DNA of 52,754 nucleotides from Pseudomonadota bacterium. GTDB lineage: Bacteria; Pseudomonadota; Gammaproteobacteria; Xanthomonadales; Xanthomonadaceae. The stretch is taken from contig JAFECB010000008.1 of assembly GCA_018242365.1 (NCBI GenBank), forward strand, positions 1-52,754, read 5' to 3'. Positions 7,410 through 14,771 of this stretch are shown piece by piece (within the stretch, counting starts at the first letter, position 1; the number at the start of each line of letters is the position of its first letter). A program made the position numbers and the translations under genes. A model generated the notes under the pieces. It did not search any database. It had not been told where the DNA came from and worked only from the letters and a program-made list of their open reading frames with translations.

Positions 7410-8191
7410 CCGACACGAACCAATCCGAAGCGCTGCGGCTGGCGCTTATGCTGGACGGCATCAGCACTCGCAGCTCCCTCACCGACAAGATATTGAGCCA
7501 GGCTGCCGCAGAGCTGCGCCGACTTCAGGCCGAAATTGAAGCCCTGCGCGCCCGATCGCAGGAAGTCGGAGCGGCGGCAAAGACTGACAACAAACAATAC
7601 CCGCCGCTGCCCGACGCTGAAGAAGTCGAACAGTACGTCTACAGAGCATCGCGCCGCTACATCCCGAAAGACGTGATTGAGTCGATGCACGACTTGATGC
7701 GCGCCTACGTGGACGCGGATCGGGCGATGCGTGCAACAAAGGCAGCGCCCCAGCCCGCTGAAAACACTTGGGCTCAGCTAGATGCGATGCGCTCCGAGCT
7801 GGCTACTGACATCCGCGAAGTGTTCGACGCGAATGGCCCAGAAACCCCGCAGATCGTCCGTGACGTGATCGAGTATGCGGACTCGTGGCTGCAAGCCTAT
7901 ATCCAGAGGAAAGCCGAAAGCCCGACCCAACCTGCTGCGCCAGCATCTCAGGATGCGCTGGATCAGGGCGTGCGCGAGGAACTCAGTATCGGCAAGGCCA
8001 TAAATCGCGCTGCGCGCGATCTTCCAGAAGGATGGGAAATCCGCATAGACCTGGAGCGGCACGCCGGCGTGGTCTTCCTGATTGATCCAGACGGCAACGA
8101 AACGATGAGCGAAGGCGGCGAACTGTTCAGCGATCAAATCAATGCCGCCATCGACGCCGCTCGCGGCGCACAAGGGGAGAGCAATGGCTGA
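7406..8191 (+). CDS. Mosaic phage protein with an MRAYVDADRAMRA segment
   Basis: 261 residues from the ATG at 7406. An N-terminal helical part is followed by a module with TDNKQYPPLPDAEE and then MRAYVDADRAMRATKAAPQ. The same two blocks recur in the protein at 9281-9709, with near-identical DNA. The C-terminal part (EELSIGKAINRAARDLPEGW) looks like a separate small domain. It seems assembled from interchangeable pieces found in accessory genes of betaproteobacterial phages. Function unknown. Confidence 0.6.
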   Translation: MTDTNQSEALRLALMLDGISTRSSLTDKILSQAAAELRRLQAEIEALRARSQEVGAAAKTDNKQYPPLPDAEEVEQYVYRASRRYIPKDVIESMHDLMRAYVDADRAMRATKAAPQPAENTWAQLDAMRSELATDIREVFDANGPETPQIVRDVIEYADSWLQAYIQRKAESPTQPAAPASQDALDQGVREELSIGKAINRAARDLPEGWEIRIDLERHAGVVFLIDPDGNETMSEGGELFSDQINAAIDAARGAQGESNG

Positions 8192-8456
8192 TTTTCGAGT
8201 TGACTCGCGTGAGGTATGGACAAGCGCTAAGACTGTTGAACACATCAATGCCGGCTCCCTGCAGCGCATTGCTGACGCCACTGAGCTGATGGCTCGGCGA
8301 CATCTGGATCTGATCCGCGAGCGCGACGAGTACGAGCGTCGATACAAGGCCGCCGTCGGGCGGGAGCGCGCGCTTGAGCGAAAGCTTTCCGCCGCCAAGG
8401 GCCAGATCACAAAGCTGCGCAACGCGGCCAAGAAGGAGCAGAACCATGCCGAATGA
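8184..8456 (+). CDS. Small helical protein
   Basis: 90 residues; start at 8184 after GGGGAGAGCA, overlapping the previous gene by eight bases. Helical with a basic C-terminal coiled-coil half (RERALERKLSAAKGQITKLR). Unknown function. Confidence 0.5.
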   Translation: MADFRVDSREVWTSAKTVEHINAGSLQRIADATELMARRHLDLIRERDEYERRYKAAVGRERALERKLSAAKGQITKLRNAAKKEQNHAE

Positions 8457-9288
8457 CACCACCCCTGCTCCCATTGGGGCGGATGCCCTGCGCGAGGCGC
8501 TGTGGATATGCGTAGAGCACAACGCATTGCACTTTGGCGAGACCCACAACACGGTAGTCCAAGGGCGCGCTGCCCTTGCCAGTGCAGCGCAGCAGGCAGC
8601 ATTGACCGGAGACCCGGCAGAGCCACGAGACGACAGCGACCGCATCTATGACAGGCCAGTCGGCTACCTGCCGGCTTATGAGCTTAGTCGATTGCACTCT
8701 GGGCACGGCGCGCAACTCCGAAGTGCAAAGTTCGGGCCGAGCGCGCTCGACGGAGATGTGCCGGTGTATCTGGAATCGAGTGCCCTGGCGCTGGTTCAAG
8801 CGTTAATCGGCGCTCAGAGAGCAATCAACAGTATGAAGGTTGAAGCCGAGACCGCAGCCCAGGGAGACGAGCAGATGATGCTTGATGCCTGCGAGCAGAT
8901 TTCCAACGAAGGGCTCGAGGCATCTTTGGCAATTCAAGCAGTACTCTCCACTGCGGCACAGTCGCCAGTAGACGGCGCCCTGAACACCATCGCCGCCATG
9001 TTCCACAGCGGAGAGGAGATTGAAGGCCCGGACGGGATGGCAATGATGGTCGATATGTCGGTCTGGAATGACGCACTTGATGCTTTTGAAGGAATCATCG
9101 GGGACGAAATGGAGCCAGTGCTGCAGCCAGAGCGAGTGCCGCTGACCGACAAGGAAATAGCCGACGTGTACTTCGTTGCTCTCGGATCACAACATTTGTT
9201 GGAGCGTGACAGAGGGACAGTGACTCGGTTTGCCCGCGCCGTTGAGGAACACCACGGCATCAAACCAAAGGAGCAGTCCAATGACTGA
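8446..9288 (+). CDS. Accessory phage protein, unknown function
   Basis: 280 residues from the ATG at 8446. The acidic middle and C-terminal parts contain NTIAAMFHSGEEIEG and an ALDAFEGIIGDEMEPV helix. The segment DRPVGYLPAYELSRLHSGHG resembles a short module repeated in other phage mosaic proteins. It overlaps its neighbours on both sides by a few bases. Function not recognised. Confidence 0.55.
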   Translation: MPNDTTPAPIGADALREALWICVEHNALHFGETHNTVVQGRAALASAAQQAALTGDPAEPRDDSDRIYDRPVGYLPAYELSRLHSGHGAQLRSAKFGPSALDGDVPVYLESSALALVQALIGAQRAINSMKVEAETAAQGDEQMMLDACEQISNEGLEASLAIQAVLSTAAQSPVDGALNTIAAMFHSGEEIEGPDGMAMMVDMSVWNDALDAFEGIIGDEMEPVLQPERVPLTDKEIADVYFVALGSQHLLERDRGTVTRFARAVEEHHGIKPKEQSND

Positions 9289-9709
9289 CAACAAACAATA
9301 CCCCGAGCTGCCGACACATTTCATGTTGGTTCAAGAGTCTTTCCGCGACGAGGTTTATCTCTACACCGCCGACCAGATGCGCGCCTACGTGGACGCGGAT
9401 CGGGCGATGCGGGCAGCACAGGCGGCCCCTGCGGCTTGGCGGCACAGTCGCACTTACAGCGTGTACGAAGCAGCCGAGCAGGTGCCAATCGCCGATGGAG
9501 ATGAGTGGGCCGAACCACTCTACTTGCACCCTCCCGAAGCACCAGCATCTCAGGATGTGGAGGATGCCGCCCGGTATCAGGCATTGGCGGGCTACCTTGT
9601 TGGGCCGCGCACAGACATTGACGACGCGATTGTGCATTGCAGAACCGTGGGTGAACTTAGCAATGTCATAGACACCATTCGCATCAAGGAAGGCGGCAAC
9701 CATGAGTGA
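9281..9709 (+). CDS. Mosaic phage protein related to part of 7406-8191
   Basis: 142 residues. Starts MTDNKQYPELP and contains YTADQMRAYVDADRAMRAAQ, almost the same as blocks in the gene at 7406-8191, but with different flanks. A YLHPPEAPASQD linker is also shared in part. This is a partial paralogue built from shared modules. Unknown function; overlaps both neighbours. Confidence 0.55.
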   Translation: MTDNKQYPELPTHFMLVQESFRDEVYLYTADQMRAYVDADRAMRAAQAAPAAWRHSRTYSVYEAAEQVPIADGDEWAEPLYLHPPEAPASQDVEDAARYQALAGYLVGPRTDIDDAIVHCRTVGELSNVIDTIRIKEGGNHE

Positions 9710-10154
9710 GAACACACAACCCACGGATGCGGAGATTCTCGCGGCTGTCGCACATCTTGGCTTTGCGCAACTGAGCCCTATTGAAGTTGCCCGCGCCGTC
9801 CTCGCACGCTGGGGAGCGCCGCAGCCGAAGGGGGATGCAGAGGACGACCCAACACCACTCCAACTGGCTGGATTTGAGGCAGCAGAGCGTCACGCCGCTG
9901 CAACGATGGAACTTCGGCGCATGCGCATGGCCTTGGGTTGTGAGCCAGGAGACGGCCCGCCGCCCGATCCGGTGGTGGTGATTCAGATGCTGCAAAGCCG
10001 GGAGGTGGACGCAACGCGCCGCGCCGAACTGATGGAGCAGCACTTGCGCGCCGTGCTGGAGGTGGCGCGGACGTGGCAGCCCGACTACGCCACGAAGATG
10101 GACCGCGACACCTTGAAGTACGCCCAAGACTACGCGGACGGCAAGCCGCCATAA
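9702..10154 (+). CDS. Helical phage protein before the attC array
   Basis: 150 residues; overlaps the previous gene by eight bases. Helical and rich in Ala/Arg/Glu (EAAERHAAATMELRRMRMAL). The stop codon TAA lies inside the R''-like box of the first attC-like site, as in integron cassettes, so it may be the last conventional gene or itself cassette-borne. Function unknown. Confidence 0.55.
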   Translation: MSENTQPTDAEILAAVAHLGFAQLSPIEVARAVLARWGAPQPKGDAEDDPTPLQLAGFEAAERHAAATMELRRMRMALGCEPGDGPPPDPVVVIQMLQSREVDATRRAELMEQHLRAVLEVARTWQPDYATKMDRDTLKYAQDYADGKPP

Positions 10155-10217
10155 CGCAGAGGTAAGCCGATGATAAAAGCGCAGCTTTTAGCAGTCCGCT
10201 TGACCGCCGGGTTAGCT
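10149..10217 (+). repeat. attC-like site A (weakest)
   Basis: Left core CCATAAC (R''-like) and right core GTTAGCT (R'-like). Between them TAAGCCGA and GTCCGCTTGA can pair imperfectly around an inner hairpin with AAAAGC / GCTTTT arms. Two mismatches make it weaker than sites B to F, but spacing and orientation agree with them. Confidence 0.5.
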
Positions 10218-10397
10218 GGTGGCCGAGCCGCACACGAACAATGGGAGCGCACCCGAGGAGACGAAAACGAGTGCGATGCAGAGAAACGGTTACACGAAGA
10301 GGTTTCAGAAAGTGGCGACACGATACCGATTGAATGGTGGCATGGATGGCTCGAACGCTCCGACGAGTGGCGAGACGAGATTGAACATGCCGGCTAA
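10170..10397 (+). CDS. Cassette ORF 1, unknown function
   Basis: 75 residues if started at ATG 10170, which lies within attC-like site A; a later start after the GTTAGCT core is possible. The TAA stop is embedded in the GGCTAAC core of site B, as is typical of integron cassette genes. The C-terminal half is acidic and Trp-rich (IPIEWWHGWLERSDEWRDEI). Function unknown. Confidence 0.45.
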   Translation: MIKAQLLAVRLTAGLAGGRAAHEQWERTRGDENECDAEKRLHEEVSESGDTIPIEWWHGWLERSDEWRDEIEHAG

Positions 10398-10450
10398 CGC
10401 CGTGAATTCAGCCGACGCCGTAGGCGGTCGGCTGGGATGAATTGTTAGAA
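10392..10450 (+). repeat. attC-like site B
   Basis: 59 bp from GGCTAAC to GTTAGAA. Outer arms AATTCA / TGAATT, inner AGCCGA / TCGGCT, then CGCC / GGCG with a GTA loop, with one extra-helical G and a GGA bulge on one arm. This is the architecture of an attC recombination site (imperfect palindrome with unpaired bases and 7-bp end boxes). Confidence 0.8.
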
Positions 10451-10458
10451 CTGAGAGG

Positions 10459-10749
10459 ATGAAAATGAACTCACATTCAGCTTTCCCAATACTTGAGCGC
10501 GGCGGCTCAGGCCTTGAATTGACAGACGCCGGGATGAGCCTGCGTGATTATTTTGCCGGGCAAGTGGTAGGGGCTGCATTCATTGACCTGTTCGCTGGGT
10601 GGCGCGCGAGGGGTGAGCCAGTGGCCGAAGATTGGCCTGTTGGGCTGTCCATTGACGCGTATCGCGTCGCTGATGCAATGCTTTCCGTGCGCGAATCTAA
10701 CGCCCCGAGTTCACCGGCTGCGAAGCAGTCCGGTGCGATGAAAGGTTAG
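10459..10749 (+). CDS. Cassette ORF 2, small phage-type protein
   Basis: 96 residues. A MSLRDYFAGQVVGAAF block (about residues 26-41) is a motif seen in many short phage proteins. The natural domain seems to end near residue 80; reading continues through attC-like site C, adding a tail with NAPSSPAAKQSGAM, and stops at the TAG in its GTTAGAA box. Function unknown. Confidence 0.6.
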   Translation: MKMNSHSAFPILERGGSGLELTDAGMSLRDYFAGQVVGAAFIDLFAGWRARGEPVAEDWPVGLSIDAYRVADAMLSVRESNAPSSPAAKQSGAMKG

Positions 10750-10751
10750 AA
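10695..10751 (+). repeat. attC-like site C
   Basis: 57 bp from ATCTAAC (perfect RYYYAAC) to GTTAGAA. Stem TTCACCGG / CCGGTGCGATGA with inner CTGC / GCAG, a GAA loop and one extra-helical T. 43 bp inside it are identical to site E. Confidence 0.82.
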
Positions 10752-10752
10752 C

Positions 10753-11079
10753 ATGGAAAACGAAAAACGGGATGTCCTTCTGATTGCGGAACAATTGCGC
10801 GCGCTGGGGTTTGGAGGCATATGCAACCAAGCTGCGGTACTTCTGCGAGAACTACATGCAGAAAATGAAATGATGCGTGAAACGCTGCAAGGCATAGCGA
10901 GAGCAGACTGGCGGAAATGGGAAGAATTACCCAGACCAATTGAATTTGTCAGGTGGGCGCAATCAAGGGCAAATCATGCACTGCAATCTAACGCAATAGG
11001 TCAGCGGGGCGCCGCTTGCGGCGCGTCCGCTGCACCGACGGGTTGTGCGTCAAAAGGAACCACGGAGAAAGAAGAATGA
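10753..11079 (+). CDS. Cassette ORF 3, unknown function
   Basis: 108 residues; a helical N-terminal part (LLIAEQLRALGFGGICNQAA; LLRELHAENEMMRETLQGIA) looks like a genuine domain up to about residue 78. Reading continues through attC-like site D, giving an Ala/Gly/Cys-rich tail, and ends in an ATGA overlap with the next ORF. Function unknown. Confidence 0.55.
   Translation: MENEKRDVLLIAEQLRALGFGGICNQAAVLLRELHAENEMMRETLQGIARADWRKWEELPRPIEFVRWAQSRANHALQSNAIGQRGAACGASAAPTGCASKGTTEKEE
10986..11048 (+). repeat. attC-like site D
   Basis: 63 bp from ATCTAAC to GTTGTGC (one mismatch to GTTRRRY). A strong stem CAGCGG / CCGCTG and GCGCCGC / GCGGCGC with a TT loop and extra-helical G and GT. It fits attC architecture although the right core is degenerate. 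Confidence 0.65.
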
Positions 11080-11528
11080 CCCCAACGAAACAGACGGTGC
11101 TGCATGACCCCGCCAACGGCTTGCACGGCAACTGCCTTTCGGCTGTGCTGGCATCCCTGCTGCACTTGCCGATTGAAGACGTGCCGCTGTTCGTCACGCC
11201 CGAAACATGGGTAAAGGACTTGAATGCGTGGCTGCGCCCGTTCGGGCTGGCGTACTGCATGGTGGAGGATTTCGATTGCCACATAGCCGCCTACGGGATC
11301 GAGGGTTTGTGGCACGAAGTTTCCGGGAACACCCGCCGCAGCAAAGACGTAACGCACGCCTGCGTTGCGAAGGACGGCGAGTTTGTTTTTGACCCGCACC
11401 CGGACGACAGCGGGCTGACCAAGATCACATGCCACGGGTTTTTCATCGCGCTAGAACCGTGGCGGGCTTTGACGCCCAACGCCCCGAGTTCACCGGCTGC
11501 GAAGCAGTCCGGTGCGATGAGTGGTTAG
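11076..11528 (+). CDS. Cassette ORF 4, papain/C39-like cysteine peptidase-fold protein
   Basis: 150 residues from ATG 11076 (ATGA overlap). HGNCLSAVLASLLHLPIEDV places a cysteine (C20) at a helix start. H94 (in DVTHACV) and D106 (in FDPHPD) could complete a Cys-His-Asp set. This layout is seen in small phage-encoded papain-like or C39-like proteins of unknown substrate. The C-terminal tail NAPSSPAAKQSGAM is encoded by attC-like site E. Enzymatic activity is inferred. Confidence 0.65.
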   Translation: MTPTKQTVLHDPANGLHGNCLSAVLASLLHLPIEDVPLFVTPETWVKDLNAWLRPFGLAYCMVEDFDCHIAAYGIEGLWHEVSGNTRRSKDVTHACVAKDGEFVFDPHPDDSGLTKITCHGFFIALEPWRALTPNAPSSPAAKQSGAMSG

Positions 11529-11530
11529 AC
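11474..11530 (+). repeat. attC-like site E
   Basis: 57 bp from GCCCAAC to GTTAGAC; both cores match the RYYYAAC and GTTRRRY consensus exactly. Stem as in site C, with the same extra-helical T. It shares 43 consecutive identical bases with site C 779 bp upstream. Confidence 0.85.
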
Positions 11531-11543
11531 AAAGGAGATTTGA

Positions 11544-11729
11544 ATGACTGACACAGAACGCCTGGATTGGCTGGAGAAGAACTGCGGACTGAGCATTACA
11601 AGGTACAGGAATCATCCGCAAGACCCGGCGAAATTTGAAATTGAGACCTACGACGAGTGCTTCGACACCGGCGCGGAAACGCTGCGTGACGCGATTGACG
11701 AGGCTATTTCTGAGCAGGCTAACGCCTGA
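11544..11729 (+). CDS. Cassette ORF 5, small acidic protein
   Basis: 61 residues with an AGGAGATTTGA ribosome binding site. The sequence TERLDWLEKNCGLSI and a C-terminal LRDAIDEAI helix are typical of small accessory phage proteins. The stop overlaps the left core of attC-like site F. Function unknown. Confidence 0.6.
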   Translation: MTDTERLDWLEKNCGLSITRYRNHPQDPAKFEIETYDECFDTGAETLRDAIDEAISEQANA

Positions 11730-11773
11730 GATAACCGGCGCCGATAGGCGTCCGGTTGATTGACGGGTTAGAG
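11717..11773 (+). repeat. attC-like site F
   Basis: 57 bp from GGCTAAC to GTTAGAG (one mismatch in each core). AACCGG / CCGGTT and CGCC / GGCG arms with a GATA loop and one extra-helical T. Last recognisable site of the array. Confidence 0.75.
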
Positions 11774-11795
11774 ACAAAAAACAATGGGATGAAGA

Positions 11796-12119
11796 ATGGA
11801 AACAAAACACACGCCGGGGCCTTGGTACGCGCTACGCGGGCAGCGCAACATTTCGATTCGCCACAAAACCGGCGACAAGTTCCTTCCAATGGTCAACGTT
11901 GCAAGCGTCAGGGGCAAATTCCCGGCTGACTGCCAATACGGTAGCAGTGAGGCAAACGCCCGCCTGATTGCAGCAGCGCCTGAGTTGCTAGCCGCTTTGC
12001 AAGCGCTAGTTGGCTGGGAGGACGCTGAAATTAAGCATTTTGGGGCCACCGGGCCAGACGATTGGATTATGGAGGCGCCCGTGCCGCCATCGCCAAAGCC
12101 ACCGCGTAACAAGGATTAG
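11796..12119 (+). CDS. Cassette ORF 6, HTPGPW / AAPELLAAL small phage protein
   Basis: 107 residues. KHTPGPWYALRGQ at the start and EANARLIAAAPELLAALQAL in the middle are the hallmarks of a widespread family of short phage proteins of unknown role. The C terminus is proline-rich. It follows attC-like site F; no intact attC follows it, so the cassette is either the array's end or has lost its site. Confidence 0.7.
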   Translation: METKHTPGPWYALRGQRNISIRHKTGDKFLPMVNVASVRGKFPADCQYGSSEANARLIAAAPELLAALQALVGWEDAEIKHFGATGPDDWIMEAPVPPSPKPPRNKD

Positions 12120-12260
12120 GCGACAGCCGCACCCCGCCGCGCAGTCGCATAACACCACCACACCATAGGACGCCCACTGAATAGGAGGCCTAATTTTTGC
12201 AGATCCACACCATGACAACCATGAAACTCATTGACTCATCGGCCATAGCCGCCATGCAAG

Positions 12261-12289
12261 AGTTATTTTGTAGGTAAAAACCCTATATA
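12261..12289 (+). promoter_or_regulatory. Putative promoter of the 12.3-kb RNA
   Basis: An AT-rich stretch with a TATATA -10 element (12284-12289) and a weak -35 (AGTTAT at 12261-12266) at 17-bp spacing. It stands out against the GC-rich surroundings and precedes the structured non-coding locus. The preceding 140 bases (12120-12260) hold no gene I can support; a 21-codon ORF from ATG 12211 is possible but unremarkable. Confidence 0.45.
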
Positions 12290-12295
12290 GATGGA

Positions 12296-12695
12296 AAGCT
12301 TGCCACGCGCTGCGCACATCGATTGTGGGGTACATTACTACCCATGGCAGGGCGCTGGGTGACACCGGCGCCGGAGAGTCGCCCCCAGGGACAGACCCCA
12401 TCAGGCTAGCAGTCGGACGGATTGCTGATGCTGCGCAAAGAAGCCGCGAGACGTGCGCGGTGAGTTGTCTGGGGAAGCGGGCGCGCAGTAGCCGGTAGGC
12501 GATGACCGGTAAAGTTGTCCAGGCGGCGAAAGTCGTAATCAGCCTGGGTGTGCAGCGAGTGGAATCACAAACCACTCGTGGAAGCGAGACACGAGCAAGC
12601 GTCCGAGGTGCAAAAGCCCTGATTGCACCGCCCTCCGAAGTCACCGGAGGGTCACCCAAAGGGATTGCAAGAGCCCGGCTTAGTCCGGGCTTTTT
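12296..12695 (+). ncRNA. Structured non-coding RNA, about 400 nt, unknown class
   Basis: No ORF with coding character on either strand, but a succession of hairpins: TGGGGTA / TACCCA, CTGGG / CCCAG, AGCAGTC / GATTGCT, CCGGT / ACCGG, CCAGGC / GCCTGG, CGAGTGG / CCACTCG, GGTGCAA / TTGCACC and CCCTCCG / CGGAGGG, ending in an intrinsic terminator. A promoter-like element precedes it. The density of perfect 5-7 bp stems argues for a conserved RNA fold. I cannot match it to tmRNA, RNase P or 6S RNA. The exact 5' end is inferred. Confidence 0.55.
12672..12695 (+). terminator. Intrinsic terminator
   Basis: Stem AGCCCGG / CCGGGCT with a 6-base loop followed by TTTTT. It ends the rightward RNA and lies 22 bases from the stop of the converging minus-strand gene, separating the two transcription domains. 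Confidence 0.8.
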
Positions 12696-12716
12696 GCTGC
12701 GCCGTAGATCGTTGGA

Positions 12717-14765
12717 TCAGATCACCGACACCCTCACGTCAACCTGCAGCCGCCGCCCGGCCTCAGTGTTCAGCCAGACAAGGATCACGGCCTGGCTGTT
12801 TTCCGTGCCGCCCGTGACCCACAGCTTGACGCGCTTGAGGTTCGGCACCCAGTAGGCGCCAAGTACCGTGATGCCCGCCCCGGCCTGATACTCCACCGGG
12901 TTCAAGCCTCGCGCGTCATCTTCGGTGATCGTCATTTCGCGCTTGAAGTCGATGTCGAAATCAAGAACGTCGCCCTCCGATTTCTGAAAAACGGTCAGCG
13001 GATTGGAGTCGCGGTTTGCGTCACGGCGGTATATCGCGCTCGTTGTCGAGGGGGCCATCGAAACATAGAGCGGGGCTTCGACAAGCGATCCAGCCATAAA
13101 GACTGGAGTTACAACGAGGTTCGCGCCCTGCAGTGCGATGACCGCGTTTTGCACCAGTGCGCCAGGCGAGAATACGGGCGTGAGCGTGAGATTCGCCCCC
13201 GTCAGGACAACCGGCGCAAGTTGGACGATGGCGCCTGTACCGAAGGATGGCGTGACGGCGAGGTTTGCACCGGACAACGCAATCGCAACGCCCTGCACGA
13301 TAGCGCCGGTAGTCCATACCGGGGTGACGGATAGCGATGCACCGGTCAAGACAATGGGAGCCGCAGCATCAGTGGTCACGTCTAGCGCCAGGTCTGGCGT
13401 GCTGGTGAGCCCTGCTGCATCCCTTGCATGTACCCTGATCTGATAAAGGGTGCTTGCTGTCAGCCCACTGAAGACTTGAGATGTGGTTCCTGAGACCCAG
13501 GTTGATCCATTGTCCTTTGACCACTCATAGGCGGCGACGCCGATGTTGTCTGTGCCTGCAGGGCAGCTGACGGTGATGCTGCTCGCCGTCTTGCTGACCA
13601 GAGTGATTGCGCCTGTCAGGACTGGGTTTTCTGTGTCTGGCGTTCCTCCGTCATACAGCGTGACCGTGATCGTCTCGGCCGTATCCACCCCATTGACCTC
13701 GGGCTGGATCACCAGCGTGGCCGGGCTCGGCCCCTGGTAGCTGAACGCGCCCATGGCGTTGGCATCGAGAGAACCGCCCGCTGGCGTCGGACCGCTCACG
13801 ATGCGATAGCTCAGCCAGTCGCCCGCGTTGACCGTGCCTGCCAGGGCGTAAAGAAAGCCTGCCGGGTTGCCGTCCTGCGCCCCGGTGATTAGCAGGATGG
13901 TGCTCGCCAGCGCGCCGGCGCGGTAGGTGCTGGTGGTAGTTGATAGCGCCGGCGCCGAGACATTGCCGGCTGCATCCTTGGCCCGCACGCGCAGGCCGTA
14001 GGATGTGAGCGCTATCAGGCCTGTGACCGTGTGGCTCGTGACGTTGCCGACATCCGTCCACGATGTGCCCGCATCACTGCTGACCTCATAGGAGGTGACA
14101 GCCGTATCGTCCGATCCCGCAGGCCAGGACAGCGCGATGGTGCTGCTGGTCTTGGCGCCGACGGTGATCGCGCCCGCGAGTGTGGGCGGCACAGCATCGG
14201 CCGGGGCCAGACTGCCAGATTCCCAGCTTCTGAAAATGTCGGCGGTGGCGGTTCGGCCGCCATACAACAGATGGATGCCAACGCTGGTGCCGGCATTGGT
14301 GCCAACTGCGAAGGCAAGATCGACATTGGCAATCTGCGTGCCGTTTTTCTTCACCTGCATCGTCTTGGCGGCGGCGTCCCAGCGCACTTCCAGCTCGTCG
14401 CCTGCGGCCACAGACTGCCCGGTGATGGAGCCAGCGTGGATGTCGCCACCCGTTCCGTAACGCAGCTCGTTCGTGCCGGCTTCATAAGCTAAATACAGGT
14501 TGTCATTGCGCCCAGTGGCGCAAAAGAGGATGCTGATGCCGCCCTCAGAACCCACGAACCCGGCACCCACCACGCACTTGACGTAGTGGCTCGCCGAGCC
14601 CGTGTCGTTCATAAGGCTCTTGGGGTCATCGGTATATGCGTCGTGCTTGAGCGCTCCGGCGCCGTCGAGCTTGAGAACGTCGTAGTAGCCAGTCGTGGGT
14701 GCCCAGCTTGGCAGCGATGTCAGCAGGGTATCGGCTGCGCCGTCGAAAGAGGTGGAGTAGGTCAT
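12717..14765 (-). CDS. Modular tail/virion protein with FnIII domains and short repeats
   Basis: 682 residues. An N-terminal LamG-like beta region (about 1-195) is followed by a fibronectin-III-like domain (about 200-285: TSSTIALSWPAGSDDTAVTS), a spacer with a beta domain, and a second FnIII-like domain (about 385-465: SSITVSCPAGTDNIGVAAYE). Then come four tandem repeats of about 24-26 residues built on LxGANLxVTPxFxxGAIVQ (about 470-570). A C-terminal beta domain follows. No signal peptide. Fibronectin domains and Ig-like repeats are common on phage tails and help adhesion to cell-surface glycans. It is the last gene of the late transcript. Confidence 0.8.
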   Translation of the reverse strand: MTYSTSFDGAADTLLTSLPSWAPTTGYYDVLKLDGAGALKHDAYTDDPKSLMNDTGSASHYVKCVVGAGFVGSEGGISILFCATGRNDNLYLAYEAGTNELRYGTGGDIHAGSITGQSVAAGDELEVRWDAAAKTMQVKKNGTQIANVDLAFAVGTNAGTSVGIHLLYGGRTATADIFRSWESGSLAPADAVPPTLAGAITVGAKTSSTIALSWPAGSDDTAVTSYEVSSDAGTSWTDVGNVTSHTVTGLIALTSYGLRVRAKDAAGNVSAPALSTTTSTYRAGALASTILLITGAQDGNPAGFLYALAGTVNAGDWLSYRIVSGPTPAGGSLDANAMGAFSYQGPSPATLVIQPEVNGVDTAETITVTLYDGGTPDTENPVLTGAITLVSKTASSITVSCPAGTDNIGVAAYEWSKDNGSTWVSGTTSQVFSGLTASTLYQIRVHARDAAGLTSTPDLALDVTTDAAAPIVLTGASLSVTPVWTTGAIVQGVAIALSGANLAVTPSFGTGAIVQLAPVVLTGANLTLTPVFSPGALVQNAVIALQGANLVVTPVFMAGSLVEAPLYVSMAPSTTSAIYRRDANRDSNPLTVFQKSEGDVLDFDIDFKREMTITEDDARGLNPVEYQAGAGITVLGAYWVPNLKRVKLWVTGGTENSQAVILVWLNTEAGRRLQVDVRVSVI

Positions 14766-14771
14766 ATCACC

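Noticed and set aside
12100..12175. A seventh attC site after the last cassette ORF
   Set aside because: A GCGTAAC box is present but no GTTRRRY partner at suitable distance and no paired arms.
12502..12855. Plus-strand ORF of 117 residues
   Set aside because: Runs through the terminator into the antisense of the tail protein; no plausible protein.
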